In this document: in pieces, positions 15,178 to 23,835 of the stretch | Position numbering within the stretch: position 1 is the first letter of the stretch | Layout: each line of letters begins with the position of its first letter | Origin: JAJFVC01 sp039698075 | GTDB lineage: Bacteria; Planctomycetota; Planctomycetia; Pirellulales; Thermoguttaceae | DNA length: 64,000 nt | NCBI GenBank assembly: GCA_039698075.1 | Contig: JBDKTJ010000062.1 | Span: 3,129-67,128 of the forward strand | Direction: 5' to 3' | Position numbers and translations under genes: made by a program | Notes under the pieces: model-generated | Database searches by the model: none | Seen by the model: the letters and a program-made list of their open reading frames with translations, nothing else | Told to the model about the DNA's origin: nothing

Positions 15178-16592
15178 TCGCTGCGCACCGCCTGCAAAAG
15201 TCCTTCCGCCTTGTGTAACGTCTCGTCGTATTCCCGCTCGGGATCGGATTGGGCGACGATGCCGCCGCCGACGGGAAATTGCCACCAGCCCCGGGCGGCC
15301 GTGATCGTGCGGATCAAAAGGCTCGTGTCCATCGCGCCGTCAAACCCCAGATAGCCCAGCGATCCGCAGTACGGGCCCCGGGCGGTCGGCTCCAGTTCGG
15401 CGATGATCTGCATCGCGCGGGGTTTCGGCGCGCCGGTGATCGAGCCGCCGGGGAACGCGGCCCGCAACAGATCGAGCGCCGAACGGTCGGATCGCAAACG
15501 GCCGCAAACCGACGAGACCAAATGAAACACGTATTGATACGTTTCGACGCCGCAAAGCTGCGCGACCCGCACGCTGTCGGGCTCGCAGACGCGCGACAAA
15601 TCGTTTCGGAGCAGATCGACGATCATGACGTTTTCGGCCCGATCCTTTTCGCTGGAAACCAGGTCGTCCAGGGCCTTTCGATCCACGGCGGCGTCGCCCG
15701 TGCGAGGCCGAGTGCCCTTGATCGGGCGCGTTTCGACCCTGCGTTGACGAACGGTCAAAAATCGCTCGGGCGACGCGCTGGCCACCTGGAGGTCGCCGAG
15801 ATCGAAGTAGCCGGCCATCGGCGCGGGATTGATCCGACGCAACCGGCGATACAACGCGACCGCATCGTCCACGGCGGGCGTCGTCAACCGTTGCGACAGA
15901 TTCACCTGAAACACGTCGCCGGCCCGAATGTAGTCGATCACTCGCCGCACCGTGTCGAGATATTGGGACCGGGAAAAATTGCTCGTCACCGACGGCCAGC
16001 CGGCCAAAGGATATTGCGGCGCTAATTGCTCGCGGGACAAGTTGCCCGGTGGACCGGCTTTTGTGAACGGTTTTGCAGCTTGCTCCAAGCATTCTCGCAT
16101 TTGTCGCAGTCGTTCCGCCGCACGACGACGGCGACGCGACGGCTCGATTTCCGGAAACCCTTGCGAGATGATCCACGCCCGACCGGCGACGTGGTCCACG
16201 GCCAAGACGACGTCGTAACAACCGACGGCCAGCGCCGGCGCGTGAAACTCGTCGACGTTCGCGGCCGGCGCGCGTTCGAGACTGCGGCCCAATTCGTAAC
16301 CGAACAGCCCGGCCCAGCCGCCCTGGAACGGCGGCAACTCGGGCAACGTCTCGGCGCGAAAGGTCGACCATCTCGCGGCCAGCGTCGCCAGGGCGTCGTC
16401 GCCGTTGGCCGGAAGTCGCAGGAAGTCGAACGGATCGGCCGCCAAGAACGAATAACGGCCCAACTGCGGGTCTTTGATCGCGCTGTCCAAAAACAAGCAA
16501 TGCGGGAGCCGGGCCAACCGCAAGAACGCGGTCTCCGGATCGGGCGGCGGCTCGAGGGGTTCGACGATCGGCAACAGTTCGGACGAAGCCAT
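15174..16592 (-). CDS. pabB: Aminodeoxychorismate synthase component I
   Basis: 472 residues. It converts chorismate and ammonia to 4-amino-4-deoxychorismate, the precursor of p-aminobenzoate and folate. PIKGTRPR at 290-297 contains Lys292; this Lys marks PabB, while anthranilate synthase TrpE has PIAGT. Other family blocks are GDVFQVNLSQRL, LVSSEKDRAENVMIVDLLRND and GGSITGAPKPRAMQIIAELE. The N-terminal 180 residues are the usual tryptophan-pocket domain. It is the first gene of a two-gene minus-strand operon with pabA and is divergent from ubiB. Confidence 0.92.
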   Translation of the reverse strand: MASSELLPIVEPLEPPPDPETAFLRLARLPHCLFLDSAIKDPQLGRYSFLAADPFDFLRLPANGDDALATLAARWSTFRAETLPELPPFQGGWAGLFGYELGRSLERAPAANVDEFHAPALAVGCYDVVLAVDHVAGRAWIISQGFPEIEPSRRRRRAAERLRQMRECLEQAAKPFTKAGPPGNLSREQLAPQYPLAGWPSVTSNFSRSQYLDTVRRVIDYIRAGDVFQVNLSQRLTTPAVDDAVALYRRLRRINPAPMAGYFDLGDLQVASASPERFLTVRQRRVETRPIKGTRPRTGDAAVDRKALDDLVSSEKDRAENVMIVDLLRNDLSRVCEPDSVRVAQLCGVETYQYVFHLVSSVCGRLRSDRSALDLLRAAFPGGSITGAPKPRAMQIIAELEPTARGPYCGSLGYLGFDGAMDTSLLIRTITAARGWWQFPVGGGIVAQSDPEREYDETLHKAEGLLQAVRSE

Positions 16593-16745
16593 GGAAAAAA
16601 ACGGTCAACAACCGGGAAAATGATGAAAATACGTTTGTATCCGCCCCCGCGAAATCCCGCAATCCGGGCGGTTTTCAAAAGCTATGATTGACAAGACCTC
16701 CGCAGACCACCCTCCTGGCGTTCGGCAGATCGCCAAAGTACAGTA

Positions 16746-18437
16746 ATGGGTATGAAACTTAGCTCGATTCCGCAGATCTATCGCCATCTGGGTCGCTGGT
16801 ATGAAATTCTGGCGGTCTTGAGCAAATACGAGTTGGCCGCGTGGGTTGGGCGTCTCGGGCCCGACTACACAAAGGACCTGCTGAAATCGCGCGGCGGCGA
16901 GGCGATCGCCCGGCTGCCGTGGCAGACTCGCCTGCGCATGGCCATGGCCGAGCTTGGCCCGACGTTCATCAAGCTGGGCCAAATCCTCAGCACGCGGCCC
17001 GACTTGGTCGGCGTCGCGCTGGCCAACGAGTTTCAACAGTTGCAGGAAAACGCCCCGGCCGATCCGCCGGCCGTCGTTCGACGTTTGATCGAGTTGGAGT
17101 TGGGCCGTCCGATCGAGCAAGTGTTTGCCGAGTTCGAGCCCAAGGCGATGGCCTCGGCGTCGATCGGGCAGGTGCATCAGGCGCGGCTTCCGTCGGGCGA
17201 GGCGGTCGTGATCAAAGTGCTCCATGCCGACATCGAAAAGAAAGTGGCCGTCGACATGGACATCTTGGCCGGACTGGCGATGCTGGCCGAAATGCTGCCC
17301 GAGTTCCGCAGTTATCGGCCCGCCACCATCGCCTCGGAGTTTCAGCGGTCGATGCGCCGCGAGTTGGATTTTGGACGCGAGGAGCGAAATCTGCAACAGT
17401 TCGCCCACGACTTCCGAAACGATCGGACGGTGTGCGTGCCGAAGACGTTCCCGGAAATCTCGACGCGCCGTGTGTTGGTCATGGAGCGGCTCGACGGCAT
17501 CAAGCTGTCGGAGCCCGAACGGTTGGCCGCCGCGGGCATCAACTCGAACGAGCTGGCGCAGCGCGGGGCGGCCGTCTATTTGAAGATGATTTTCGACAAC
17601 GGCTTTTACCACGCCGATCCGCATCCCGGCAATTTGCTGGTCCTGCCCGACGGACGCATCGGCATGTTGGATTGCGGCATGGTCGGCCGGATGGACGAGC
17701 GGTTGCAGGAAGGCGTCAGCGAGCTGCTGCTGGCCTTGGGCAGCCTCGACGCCGAGCACATGACGGCCATGATCGCACGGTTGGGCAAAACGCCGCCCGA
17801 TCTGGATCGCTCGGCCCTGTGCATCGACGTGGCCGATTTCCTGTCCTACTACGCCAGCCAGTCGTTGGACAAGTTCGACCTGAGCGGGGCGTTGAACGAG
17901 ATGATGGAGTTGATTCGCCGGTATCACATCATGCTGCCGGCCCGAATCGTGATGCTCCTGAAGGCGATGGTCACGCTCGAAGGCACCGGCCGAATGCTCA
18001 ATCCGAAGTTCAGCCTGGTCGAGGCGATGCAGCCCTATCGCCGCAAGTTGCTGCTCCGGCGTCTTTCGCCGCGGCGGCGCCTCCGCAAGATGTACCGCTT
18101 GTACTCCGAGCTGGAACACCTGCTCGACGTTCTGCCGCAGGGCATCGCGGACGTGCTGGAGCAAATGCAGGGCGGGCGGTTCGACATTCATCTGGACCAT
18201 CGCGGGCTGGAGCCGTCGGTCAACCGGCTGGTGCTGGGGCTGCTGGCCAGCGCGCTGTTCGTCGGCTCGGCGATGCTGCTGAGCCGCAAGCTGCCGCCGT
18301 TGATTAATCTGCCGCCGTTGCTGCCGGAGACGTCCGCGTTGGGGGCGGTCGGCGCCGTGGTGTCCATCGCCATCGGTCTGCGGCTTTGGCGGGCGATCCA
18401 CAAGTCGGGCAATCTGGACCGACGAAATCGCGATTGA
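16746..18437 (+). CDS. ubiB: UbiB/ABC1-family protein kinase-like ATPase
   Basis: 563 residues. Members of this family support ubiquinone or other prenyl-lipid metabolism and have an atypical kinase fold with ATPase activity. The diagnostic KxGQ motif is in FIKLGQILSTRPDL, the Ala-rich loop is MASASIGQVHQARLPSG, the catalytic block is HADPHPGNLLVL, and MLDCGMVGRM replaces the DFG region. The C-terminus has two hydrophobic segments (LGLLASALFVGSAMLL and GAVGAVVSIAIGLRLW), as expected for membrane association. ATG 16746 and 16752 are both possible starts. It stands alone between pabB (divergent) and an OmpA-domain gene. The symbol reflects family, not proven function. Confidence 0.88.
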   Translation: MGMKLSSIPQIYRHLGRWYEILAVLSKYELAAWVGRLGPDYTKDLLKSRGGEAIARLPWQTRLRMAMAELGPTFIKLGQILSTRPDLVGVALANEFQQLQENAPADPPAVVRRLIELELGRPIEQVFAEFEPKAMASASIGQVHQARLPSGEAVVIKVLHADIEKKVAVDMDILAGLAMLAEMLPEFRSYRPATIASEFQRSMRRELDFGREERNLQQFAHDFRNDRTVCVPKTFPEISTRRVLVMERLDGIKLSEPERLAAAGINSNELAQRGAAVYLKMIFDNGFYHADPHPGNLLVLPDGRIGMLDCGMVGRMDERLQEGVSELLLALGSLDAEHMTAMIARLGKTPPDLDRSALCIDVADFLSYYASQSLDKFDLSGALNEMMELIRRYHIMLPARIVMLLKAMVTLEGTGRMLNPKFSLVEAMQPYRRKLLLRRLSPRRRLRKMYRLYSELEHLLDVLPQGIADVLEQMQGGRFDIHLDHRGLEPSVNRLVLGLLASALFVGSAMLLSRKLPPLINLPPLLPETSALGAVGAVVSIAIGLRLWRAIHKSGNLDRRNRD

Positions 18438-18616
18438 GACGGCATGTTCGTCATGCTTGCACACGCCCCTCGCTGGCGTTGTTTTTTCAGCAAATCGTTG
18501 GCCGAATTGCCCTTGCTCCCCCCTGACGGTCTTGGTACCATCCGGCCCGCTTATCGTGTTTCCAAGTCCTGTTAGGGCTCCGAGCGATTTTTGTCGGAGC
18601 ATTTTCGGAGGAAACC

Positions 18617-19453
18617 ATGCCACGGTTATCCGGAGTGTCATGGTGGGGGATTTTTTCGATCGCGACCCTCGCGACCGTGGTCGGCTGCGCGGACAACGCC
18701 ATGGTGCTGAAGGGGCGTTTGAGCCAGTCCGAGCAGCAACAGGCGGCGATGTCGCGGCAATTCCAGCAGCTTCAAGATCGGGCCAACTCGCTGGAACGCG
18801 ACAATCAGGAGATGAGCACGTTGGTGGCCCAGTCCCGCCAACAAGCGAAAGCCTCTGAAGATCAACTGACCGCCGTCCGCGAGCAACTGCGCAGCACGAC
18901 CGCACAACTGACCGAGGTTCGCAATGACAAGGAAGGCAGCGACAAACGCGTGCAGGCGCTGACCGCGTCGATGCAACGGCAAGGCGGCGTTTCGATCACG
19001 CCCAACAATAGTTTCCTGCAAGCGATGCCGGCCATCAATATTGCCGGCGTTTTCGTCCGACGCGACGGCGACGTGATCCGCGTCGAGTTGCCCGGCGGCA
19101 GTTTGTTCGAGTCGGGCAGCGCTCGGTTGCGGCCCGGCGGCGTCAATCTGATCTCCGACGTCGCCGCCGAACTGGTCCGCACGTACCCCGATCAAATCAT
19201 CGGCGTCGAAGGCCACACGGACAACGATCCGATCGTCGGCAACCAACAGTTGCGGAACAATCACGAACTGTCGGTGGCCCGGGCGCTGACCGTCTACGAC
19301 GTGCTCGTCAGCCGCACTCGGCTGCAAGGCAACCAGTTGTTCGTGGTGGGCCACGGTCCGAACCATCCGATCGTCTCGAACGCCACGCTCGAAGGCAAAC
19401 AACGCAATCGGCGCGTCGAGTTGGTCGTCTATCCCGACCGAAAAGCCGGCTGA
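18617..19453 (+). CDS. OmpA-domain lipoprotein with coiled coil
   Basis: 278 residues. The signal ends in TVVGC, so Cys24 is probably lipidated. Residues about 35-125 are a Gln/Glu/Arg-rich coiled coil (LSQSEQQQAAMSRQFQQLQD and following heptads). The C-terminal domain is OmpA/MotB-like: LFESGSARLRPGGVNLI, IIGVEGHTDNDPIVG and NRRVELVVYPDR are the peptidoglycan-binding motifs. It should tie the outer membrane to peptidoglycan or act as a spacer across the periplasm. The start follows GGAGG at 18607-18611. It is a single gene with about 180 bp of upstream intergenic sequence. Confidence 0.88.
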   Translation: MPRLSGVSWWGIFSIATLATVVGCADNAMVLKGRLSQSEQQQAAMSRQFQQLQDRANSLERDNQEMSTLVAQSRQQAKASEDQLTAVREQLRSTTAQLTEVRNDKEGSDKRVQALTASMQRQGGVSITPNNSFLQAMPAINIAGVFVRRDGDVIRVELPGGSLFESGSARLRPGGVNLISDVAAELVRTYPDQIIGVEGHTDNDPIVGNQQLRNNHELSVARALTVYDVLVSRTRLQGNQLFVVGHGPNHPIVSNATLEGKQRNRRVELVVYPDRKAG

Positions 19454-19600
19454 GACCGGTCCCACTCGGAACGTCTCGGATGTTTTGCCGCAAAAACGGT
19501 TGGTCGTTTTCCTGCCACCGCCCTGCCCTACGGTCTATCGCGGCGCCATGGCGATCGGGGCGTTGGTTGAATCTTCTTTTTTTTAGCGAGGACAACGGCA

Positions 19601-20506
19601 ATGGTGAGACGGCGTCGACGATTCGCGGGCGGTTGTGTTTTGATGGTGGGCCTGATGACGGTCCTGCCCGTCTGGGCCGGCGAGCCGACGGTCGTTCGAC
19701 TTTGGCCGCAAAGAGCCCCCGGCGCGCAAGGCGACCAGCCCAACGACGTTCCGACGCTGACGGTCTTCCTGCCCGAGCGGCGGCCATCGCCCGGCGCGGC
19801 GGTTGTGATTTGCCCGGGCGGCGGCTACGGCCATCTGGCGACCGATCACGAAGGCCGTCAGTTTGCCGAGTGGTTCAATCGGCTCGGCGTGGCGGGGTTC
19901 ATGCTCGAATATCGCCACCGAAACCGCGGTTACGGGCACCCTGCTCCGTTGCAGGATGCGCAGCGGGCGATTCGCACCGTGCGGGCCCGGGCCGCCGAAT
20001 GGAACGTCGATCCGCAGCGCGTCGGCATCATCGGTTTCTCCGCCGGAGGCCATCTGGCGTCCACCGCCGGGACACATTTTGACGACGGCGATCCAAAGTC
20101 GGCGGACCCGATCGAGCGGCTTGGCTGCCGGCCAGATTTCATGATTCTCTGCTATCCGGTCATCACGTTGGACGGTCCTTACGCGCATCGCGGTTCGCGG
20201 AAAAATCTGCTGGGCGACCGGCCCGATCCCGCGCTGGTGCAGAGTCTGTGTAATGACAGTCAGGTGACGTCTCGGACGCCGCCGACGTTTTTGTTTCATA
20301 CGGACGCCGATCGTTCGGTGCCGGCGGAAAACAGCGTCTCGTTCTATTTGGCGCTGCGGCGAGCAGGCGTGCCGGCCGAAATGCACATCTACCAAACGGG
20401 TCGGCACGGCCTGGGGCTGGCTTGCGACATCCCTGGCACGTCTTCCTGGCCCGACCGGTTGAAAGACTGGATGCGGACGCGGAAACTGATCGACGTCGCT
20501 CGTTGA
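19601..20506 (+). CDS. Secreted alpha/beta-hydrolase (esterase, BD-FAE/acetylxylan esterase-like)
   Basis: 301 residues with a signal peptide (GGCVLMVGLMTVLPVWA). It has the oxyanion segment VVICPGGGYGHLA, the nucleophile Ser147 in GFSAGGHLAS, an acid candidate Asp237 in HTDADRSVP and His269 in GRHGLGLA, a complete serine-hydrolase triad. The arrangement matches planctomycete exported esterases that act on acylated polysaccharides, but the natural substrate cannot be read. It is convergent with the HEAT/TPR gene behind it. Confidence 0.85.
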   Translation: MVRRRRRFAGGCVLMVGLMTVLPVWAGEPTVVRLWPQRAPGAQGDQPNDVPTLTVFLPERRPSPGAAVVICPGGGYGHLATDHEGRQFAEWFNRLGVAGFMLEYRHRNRGYGHPAPLQDAQRAIRTVRARAAEWNVDPQRVGIIGFSAGGHLASTAGTHFDDGDPKSADPIERLGCRPDFMILCYPVITLDGPYAHRGSRKNLLGDRPDPALVQSLCNDSQVTSRTPPTFLFHTDADRSVPAENSVSFYLALRRAGVPAEMHIYQTGRHGLGLACDIPGTSSWPDRLKDWMRTRKLIDVAR

Positions 20507-20528
20507 AAACCAACGCCGCCGCCCTGCC

Positions 20529-21197
20529 CTACCCGCGGTTGTCTTCGACCATGCGCGTCAGCCGGGCGACCTGCACGCGGACGCCTTCCAGATCGGGATT
20601 CAACCGCAGCGCCCGGCGAAAACACTCGAGCGCCGAAACGGTGTTCTGAAGCTGAAGATAAGTCTGGCCCATGCTCGTGGCCGCGACGAAATGATAGGGG
20701 TTGATCTCCAACGTCTGATGGCAATCGCGGATCGCCTCGACCAGCCGGCCCAAGGCGGTTTGCGCCACGGCGCGCTGATACCACGCCTCGGCATACCACG
20801 GCGCGCGGTCGATCAGCCGCGTCGCTCGGGCGATGGCCTCTTTGTGCAACTGCGCGGCGTTGAGCCGGACGATCACGTTCAACTCAAGGCGTTCCGAGTC
20901 GTTGCCGGCCCGGGTCCAGACCTCGCGGATTCCGTTTTGCGCGATGGTGCGAACGGTTCGGTCGCCGTCCAACAGGGCGCAGCCGAGGGCATGGTTGGCT
21001 TCATATTGGCCCACATAGCCCAGGGCCAACACGGCGGCGCGGCGGACCTCGCGGCTCGGGTGCCGCACCAGCCGCTGCAACGTGCCGGACGTGTAGCAGC
21101 GCGACACCTCCCCGATGAACTCGGCGGTGTTTTGCTGGTCGAGATACCGGCGGTACGAAACCAGCAAGGCCGGCAATCGGTCGCAGTGATCGTCCAC
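20529..21197 (-). CDS. HEAT and TPR repeat protein
   Basis: About 222 residues. The N-terminal half has a HEAT repeat (HPSREVRRAAVLALGYVGQ, then LLDGDRTVRTIAQNGIREVW). The C-terminal half has three tetratricopeptide repeats (APWYAEAWYQRAVAQTALG, then INPYHFVAATSMGQTYLQ, then FRRALRLNPDLEG). No signal peptide is seen, so it is probably a cytosolic scaffold. The start is uncertain: GTG 21197 follows a G-rich stretch, and TTG 21212 would add five residues. It is convergent with the esterase gene with only 22 bp between stops. Confidence 0.7.
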   Translation of the reverse strand: MDDHCDRLPALLVSYRRYLDQQNTAEFIGEVSRCYTSGTLQRLVRHPSREVRRAAVLALGYVGQYEANHALGCALLDGDRTVRTIAQNGIREVWTRAGNDSERLELNVIVRLNAAQLHKEAIARATRLIDRAPWYAEAWYQRAVAQTALGRLVEAIRDCHQTLEINPYHFVAATSMGQTYLQLQNTVSALECFRRALRLNPDLEGVRVQVARLTRMVEDNRG

Positions 21198-21468
21198 GCC
21201 GCATCCCCCCAAAAAAATGACGTACCCGGAAGCTATTTTCGATTGTAATTAGGGGGCGAAGGAAACGCCAACGAAATTCGCCGGTCGCCGGGCGTTTCAT
21301 CGAACGAAACGCGATGTAAAATAACAGGGCGACGCAACGATTTAGGGACCTCCTTCGCTAAATAGGGGGGGGCGAGGACGTGCGACCCGCATGGCCTCGA
21401 ATGCAGTTCGCCTATGCAAACCACGAGTTCGTTTTGTAAAAAACAGCATGTCTTTCCGAAGGGTCACG

Positions 21469-22155
21469 ATGCGGCGACGCGCAGGATCGAGAGCGGATGG
21501 GCATCGACTTTCGCGACGCCTGCTGTTGGCGGCGATGGTGTTCGGCGTTGCGCTTGGCGGCAACAAGTCCGTCGGCGGCGCTGACTTTCGCAAGAAACCT
21601 GCCGCGGCGGTCAATGTGACGTGGTCGGGCGTCCCGTTGCGACGAGCCGTGGAAGGGCTTGCTCGCGCCCAGCAGACCGCGATCGTGATCGACCGGCGCG
21701 TCGATCCCGGCCAGCCGCTGACCCTGAGCCTGCAAAACGCCACGGCGGAGCAGGTGTTGCGGGCCGTCGCCGATCGCTGTGGGCTGGGCGTTGCGCGTTT
21801 GGGCAACATTCTTTATCTCGGACCGTCGTCGGTCGCCGAACGGCTTGCGTCGGTCACGGCGGCGTTTGGCCGGAAGGTGCGCGGTCTGCCCACGGCCGCC
21901 CAACGGACGTTCTTCCAGCGAAAGCCGTTGGCCTGGGACGATCTGGCGTCGCCGCGCGCCTTGCTGGCCGAGTTGGCCCAACAAAATCATCTGGAAATCG
22001 TGGGCCTGGAGCGGGCGCCTCACGATCTTTGGGCGGCGGCCAACTTGCCGGCCTGTTCGCTGGTCGATCGCCTCAGCTTGATCGCCATCCAATTCGATCT
22101 CACGTTCGACGTGACCGACGGCGCGACGATCGAGCTTGTGCCGTGCCGACCGTAA
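21469..22155 (+). CDS. Secreted protein with STN-like (secretin/TonB N-terminal) domain
   Basis: About 228 residues. A long basic n-region is followed by a hydrophobic run (LLLAAMVFGVALGG), suggesting export. Residues about 48-120 fit the STN pattern: a strand in NVTWSGVPLRRAVEGLA, then VIDRRVDPGQPLTLSLQN and ATAEQVLRAVADRCGLGVAR with NILYLGP. A second related alpha/beta unit is weakly visible nearer the C-terminus. Several ATG codons (21391, 21448, 21469) are in frame; I chose 21469 for the AAGGG 8 nt upstream. Role unknown. It precedes the chemotaxis operon by about 200 bp and does not obviously belong to it. Confidence 0.6.
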   Translation: MRRRAGSRADGHRLSRRLLLAAMVFGVALGGNKSVGGADFRKKPAAAVNVTWSGVPLRRAVEGLARAQQTAIVIDRRVDPGQPLTLSLQNATAEQVLRAVADRCGLGVARLGNILYLGPSSVAERLASVTAAFGRKVRGLPTAAQRTFFQRKPLAWDDLASPRALLAELAQQNHLEIVGLERAPHDLWAAANLPACSLVDRLSLIAIQFDLTFDVTDGATIELVPCRP

Positions 22156-22283
22156 CGCACGCCGACGCGGCGGGCCCGAGCGATATGGTTGCCGTGCCGA
22201 TTTTGCGGACTTTGTCGACGGGGTCCGAATGTCCGGATTATTTTGCCCTCATGGCCCCAACATAGGCCGTTTATTTTCGCGGT

Positions 22284-22312
22284 TTGCCCCCCCGGTCTCC
22301 GTAACCTATGAT
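22284..22312 (+). promoter_or_regulatory. Candidate promoter of the chemotaxis operon
   Basis: TTGCCC (22284-22289) and TATGAT (22307-22312) with a 17-bp spacer resemble a housekeeping sigma promoter, 41 nt before the cheW GTG. I saw no sigma-28 (TAAA/GCCGATAA) or sigma-54 consensus in the same gap. Confidence 0.4.
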
Positions 22313-22352
22313 TTGCGCAAGATCGCACTCTAGGCGAAAAAGGAGCATTTTC

Positions 22353-22868
22353 GTGGCAATTACCGCACAAACCGCTGTTCTCGACGAAAGCCGCACCCAT
22401 CAAACGGGCGCGGGAACGCAACTGGTCGGCTTCCAACTCGGCAACGAGGAATACGGTGTCGAAATCACCAAGGTTCAAGAGATTATCTTGCTGGGCGAAA
22501 TCACTCGCGTGCCTCAATCGCCCGACTTCGTCAAGGGCCTGATCAATCTGCGGAGCACCGTGATTCCCGTCATTGATCTGCGGCTCCGGCTTGGCATGTC
22601 CGAACAAGTCCCGACCGACGAAACGCGGATCATGGTGGTCCATGTGCACGGAAAAACGCTGGGACTGGTCGTCGACGCCGTGAGCGAGGTGCTTCGCGTC
22701 ACGTCGGACCAGATCGTTCCGCCGCCGTCGGCCGTGGCCCATTCGGGACGCGAGCCGGTGAGCGGCTTGGTTCAACTGGACAGCCGACTGCTGATTTTGT
22801 TGGACGTCGATCGAATTCTGGACGTCGGTGACACGGTGGCCGCCGAGGCCGCGTTGGCTGCCGTTTGA
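22353..22868 (+). CDS. cheW: Chemotaxis adaptor CheW
   Basis: 171 residues. CheW links receptors to the CheA kinase. The fold is visible as VGFQLGNEEYGVEITKVQEI, then FVKGLINLRSTVIPVIDLR and GLVVDAVSEVLRV, ending in VQLDSRLLILLDVDRIL. The start is GTG 22353, preceded by AGGAG (22341-22345). It is the first gene of a same-strand run cheW-cheR-cheA-cheC-cheD-cheY. Confidence 0.95.
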   Translation: MAITAQTAVLDESRTHQTGAGTQLVGFQLGNEEYGVEITKVQEIILLGEITRVPQSPDFVKGLINLRSTVIPVIDLRLRLGMSEQVPTDETRIMVVHVHGKTLGLVVDAVSEVLRVTSDQIVPPPSAVAHSGREPVSGLVQLDSRLLILLDVDRILDVGDTVAAEAALAAV

Positions 22869-22890
22869 CCGTATCGTTGAATCGACAAAA

Positions 22891-23835
22891 ATGATGGGAC
22901 AGGGCTGCACAACATTGTCGAACACCGGTTTCCCTCGGCTCACGCAATTGACCGAGTCGGAGCTGCTGCAATTTGCCGAGCTGATTTATGGGCGGGCCGG
23001 CGTCCGGATCTCGCCCCAAAAACGACTGCTGTTGTCGAATCGCTTGCGGCGGCGTTTGAAGCAGACGGGCATTGCCGGATTCGGCGACTATTATCGCCAT
23101 CTTCGCAAGCTCCGACGCGACGACGCCGAATGGGACGCGATGCTTCAGGAAGTGACCACGCACGAAACCTATCTGTTTCGCGACGACATCCATTGGAATT
23201 GGTTTCGCAATACGTACCTGCCCGAACGCGAGGCGGCGGCTCGCCAAGGCCGTGCGACGCGAGAATTGCGGATTTGGTCGGCTGCGTGCAGCACGGGCGA
23301 TGAAGCCGTGACGGCCGCTTGTTGCATTGCCGCCGGCCTGGCCGATCGATCGCAGTGGCGCATCCGCATCCTCGGCACCGACATCGGCGTCGGAGCGGTC
23401 GCCCAAGCGAAAACCGCCACGTTCGGCGTCAGAGCCATGCAGCAGACGCCAGACGAAATGCGACGGCGGTTCTTCACGAAATCGTTGAACGGCGACACCT
23501 GGCGGGCGTTGCCGATCCTGACCGAGATGCTCGCGTTTCGCCGGCACAACTTGATGGACTCGCCCGTCGAGCGATCGTTCGATCTGGTGTTTTTGAAAAA
23601 TGTGTTGATCTATTTCGATCCGGTTTCGAAGGCCCAGGCCCTGCAAAACGTCTGCGACGCGCTGTCGCCCGGCGGACTGTTGGTGGCTGGCGCGGCCGAA
23701 GGCGTGGCCGATTTGCTCCGCGGTTACCAACGCGTGGAGCCGTGGCTGTTTCAAAAACCGGCGACGTCCGCCATGCAACGCGGCTTTGTCGATTCCCACG
23801 CAACTCGATTCAACCTCCAAGCGACCCGATCATGA
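22891..23835 (+). CDS. cheR: Chemotaxis protein methyltransferase CheR
   Basis: 314 residues. It methylates receptor glutamates with SAM. Visible family blocks are EVTTHETYLFRD (N-terminal substrate region), LRIWSAACSTGDEAVTAACC (SAM motif I; the usual GCSTGEEPYS is altered), RILGTDIGVGAVAQAK, and DLVFLKNVLIYFDP (usual CRNVLIYFD). ATG 22891 or 22894 may start it. The end overlaps the cheA start by 4 bp (ATGA). The window has no cheB methylesterase or receptor gene, so the substrate receptors are elsewhere. Confidence 0.92.
   Translation: MMGQGCTTLSNTGFPRLTQLTESELLQFAELIYGRAGVRISPQKRLLLSNRLRRRLKQTGIAGFGDYYRHLRKLRRDDAEWDAMLQEVTTHETYLFRDDIHWNWFRNTYLPEREAAARQGRATRELRIWSAACSTGDEAVTAACCIAAGLADRSQWRIRILGTDIGVGAVAQAKTATFGVRAMQQTPDEMRRRFFTKSLNGDTWRALPILTEMLAFRRHNLMDSPVERSFDLVFLKNVLIYFDPVSKAQALQNVCDALSPGGLLVAGAAEGVADLLRGYQRVEPWLFQKPATSAMQRGFVDSHATRFNLQATRS

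Noticed and set aside
16605..18905. A 766-residue open frame on the minus strand
   Set aside because: It is antisense to the complete ubiB gene and to the OmpA gene start, has His/Gln/Arg-rich composition and no family motifs. It results from high G+C.
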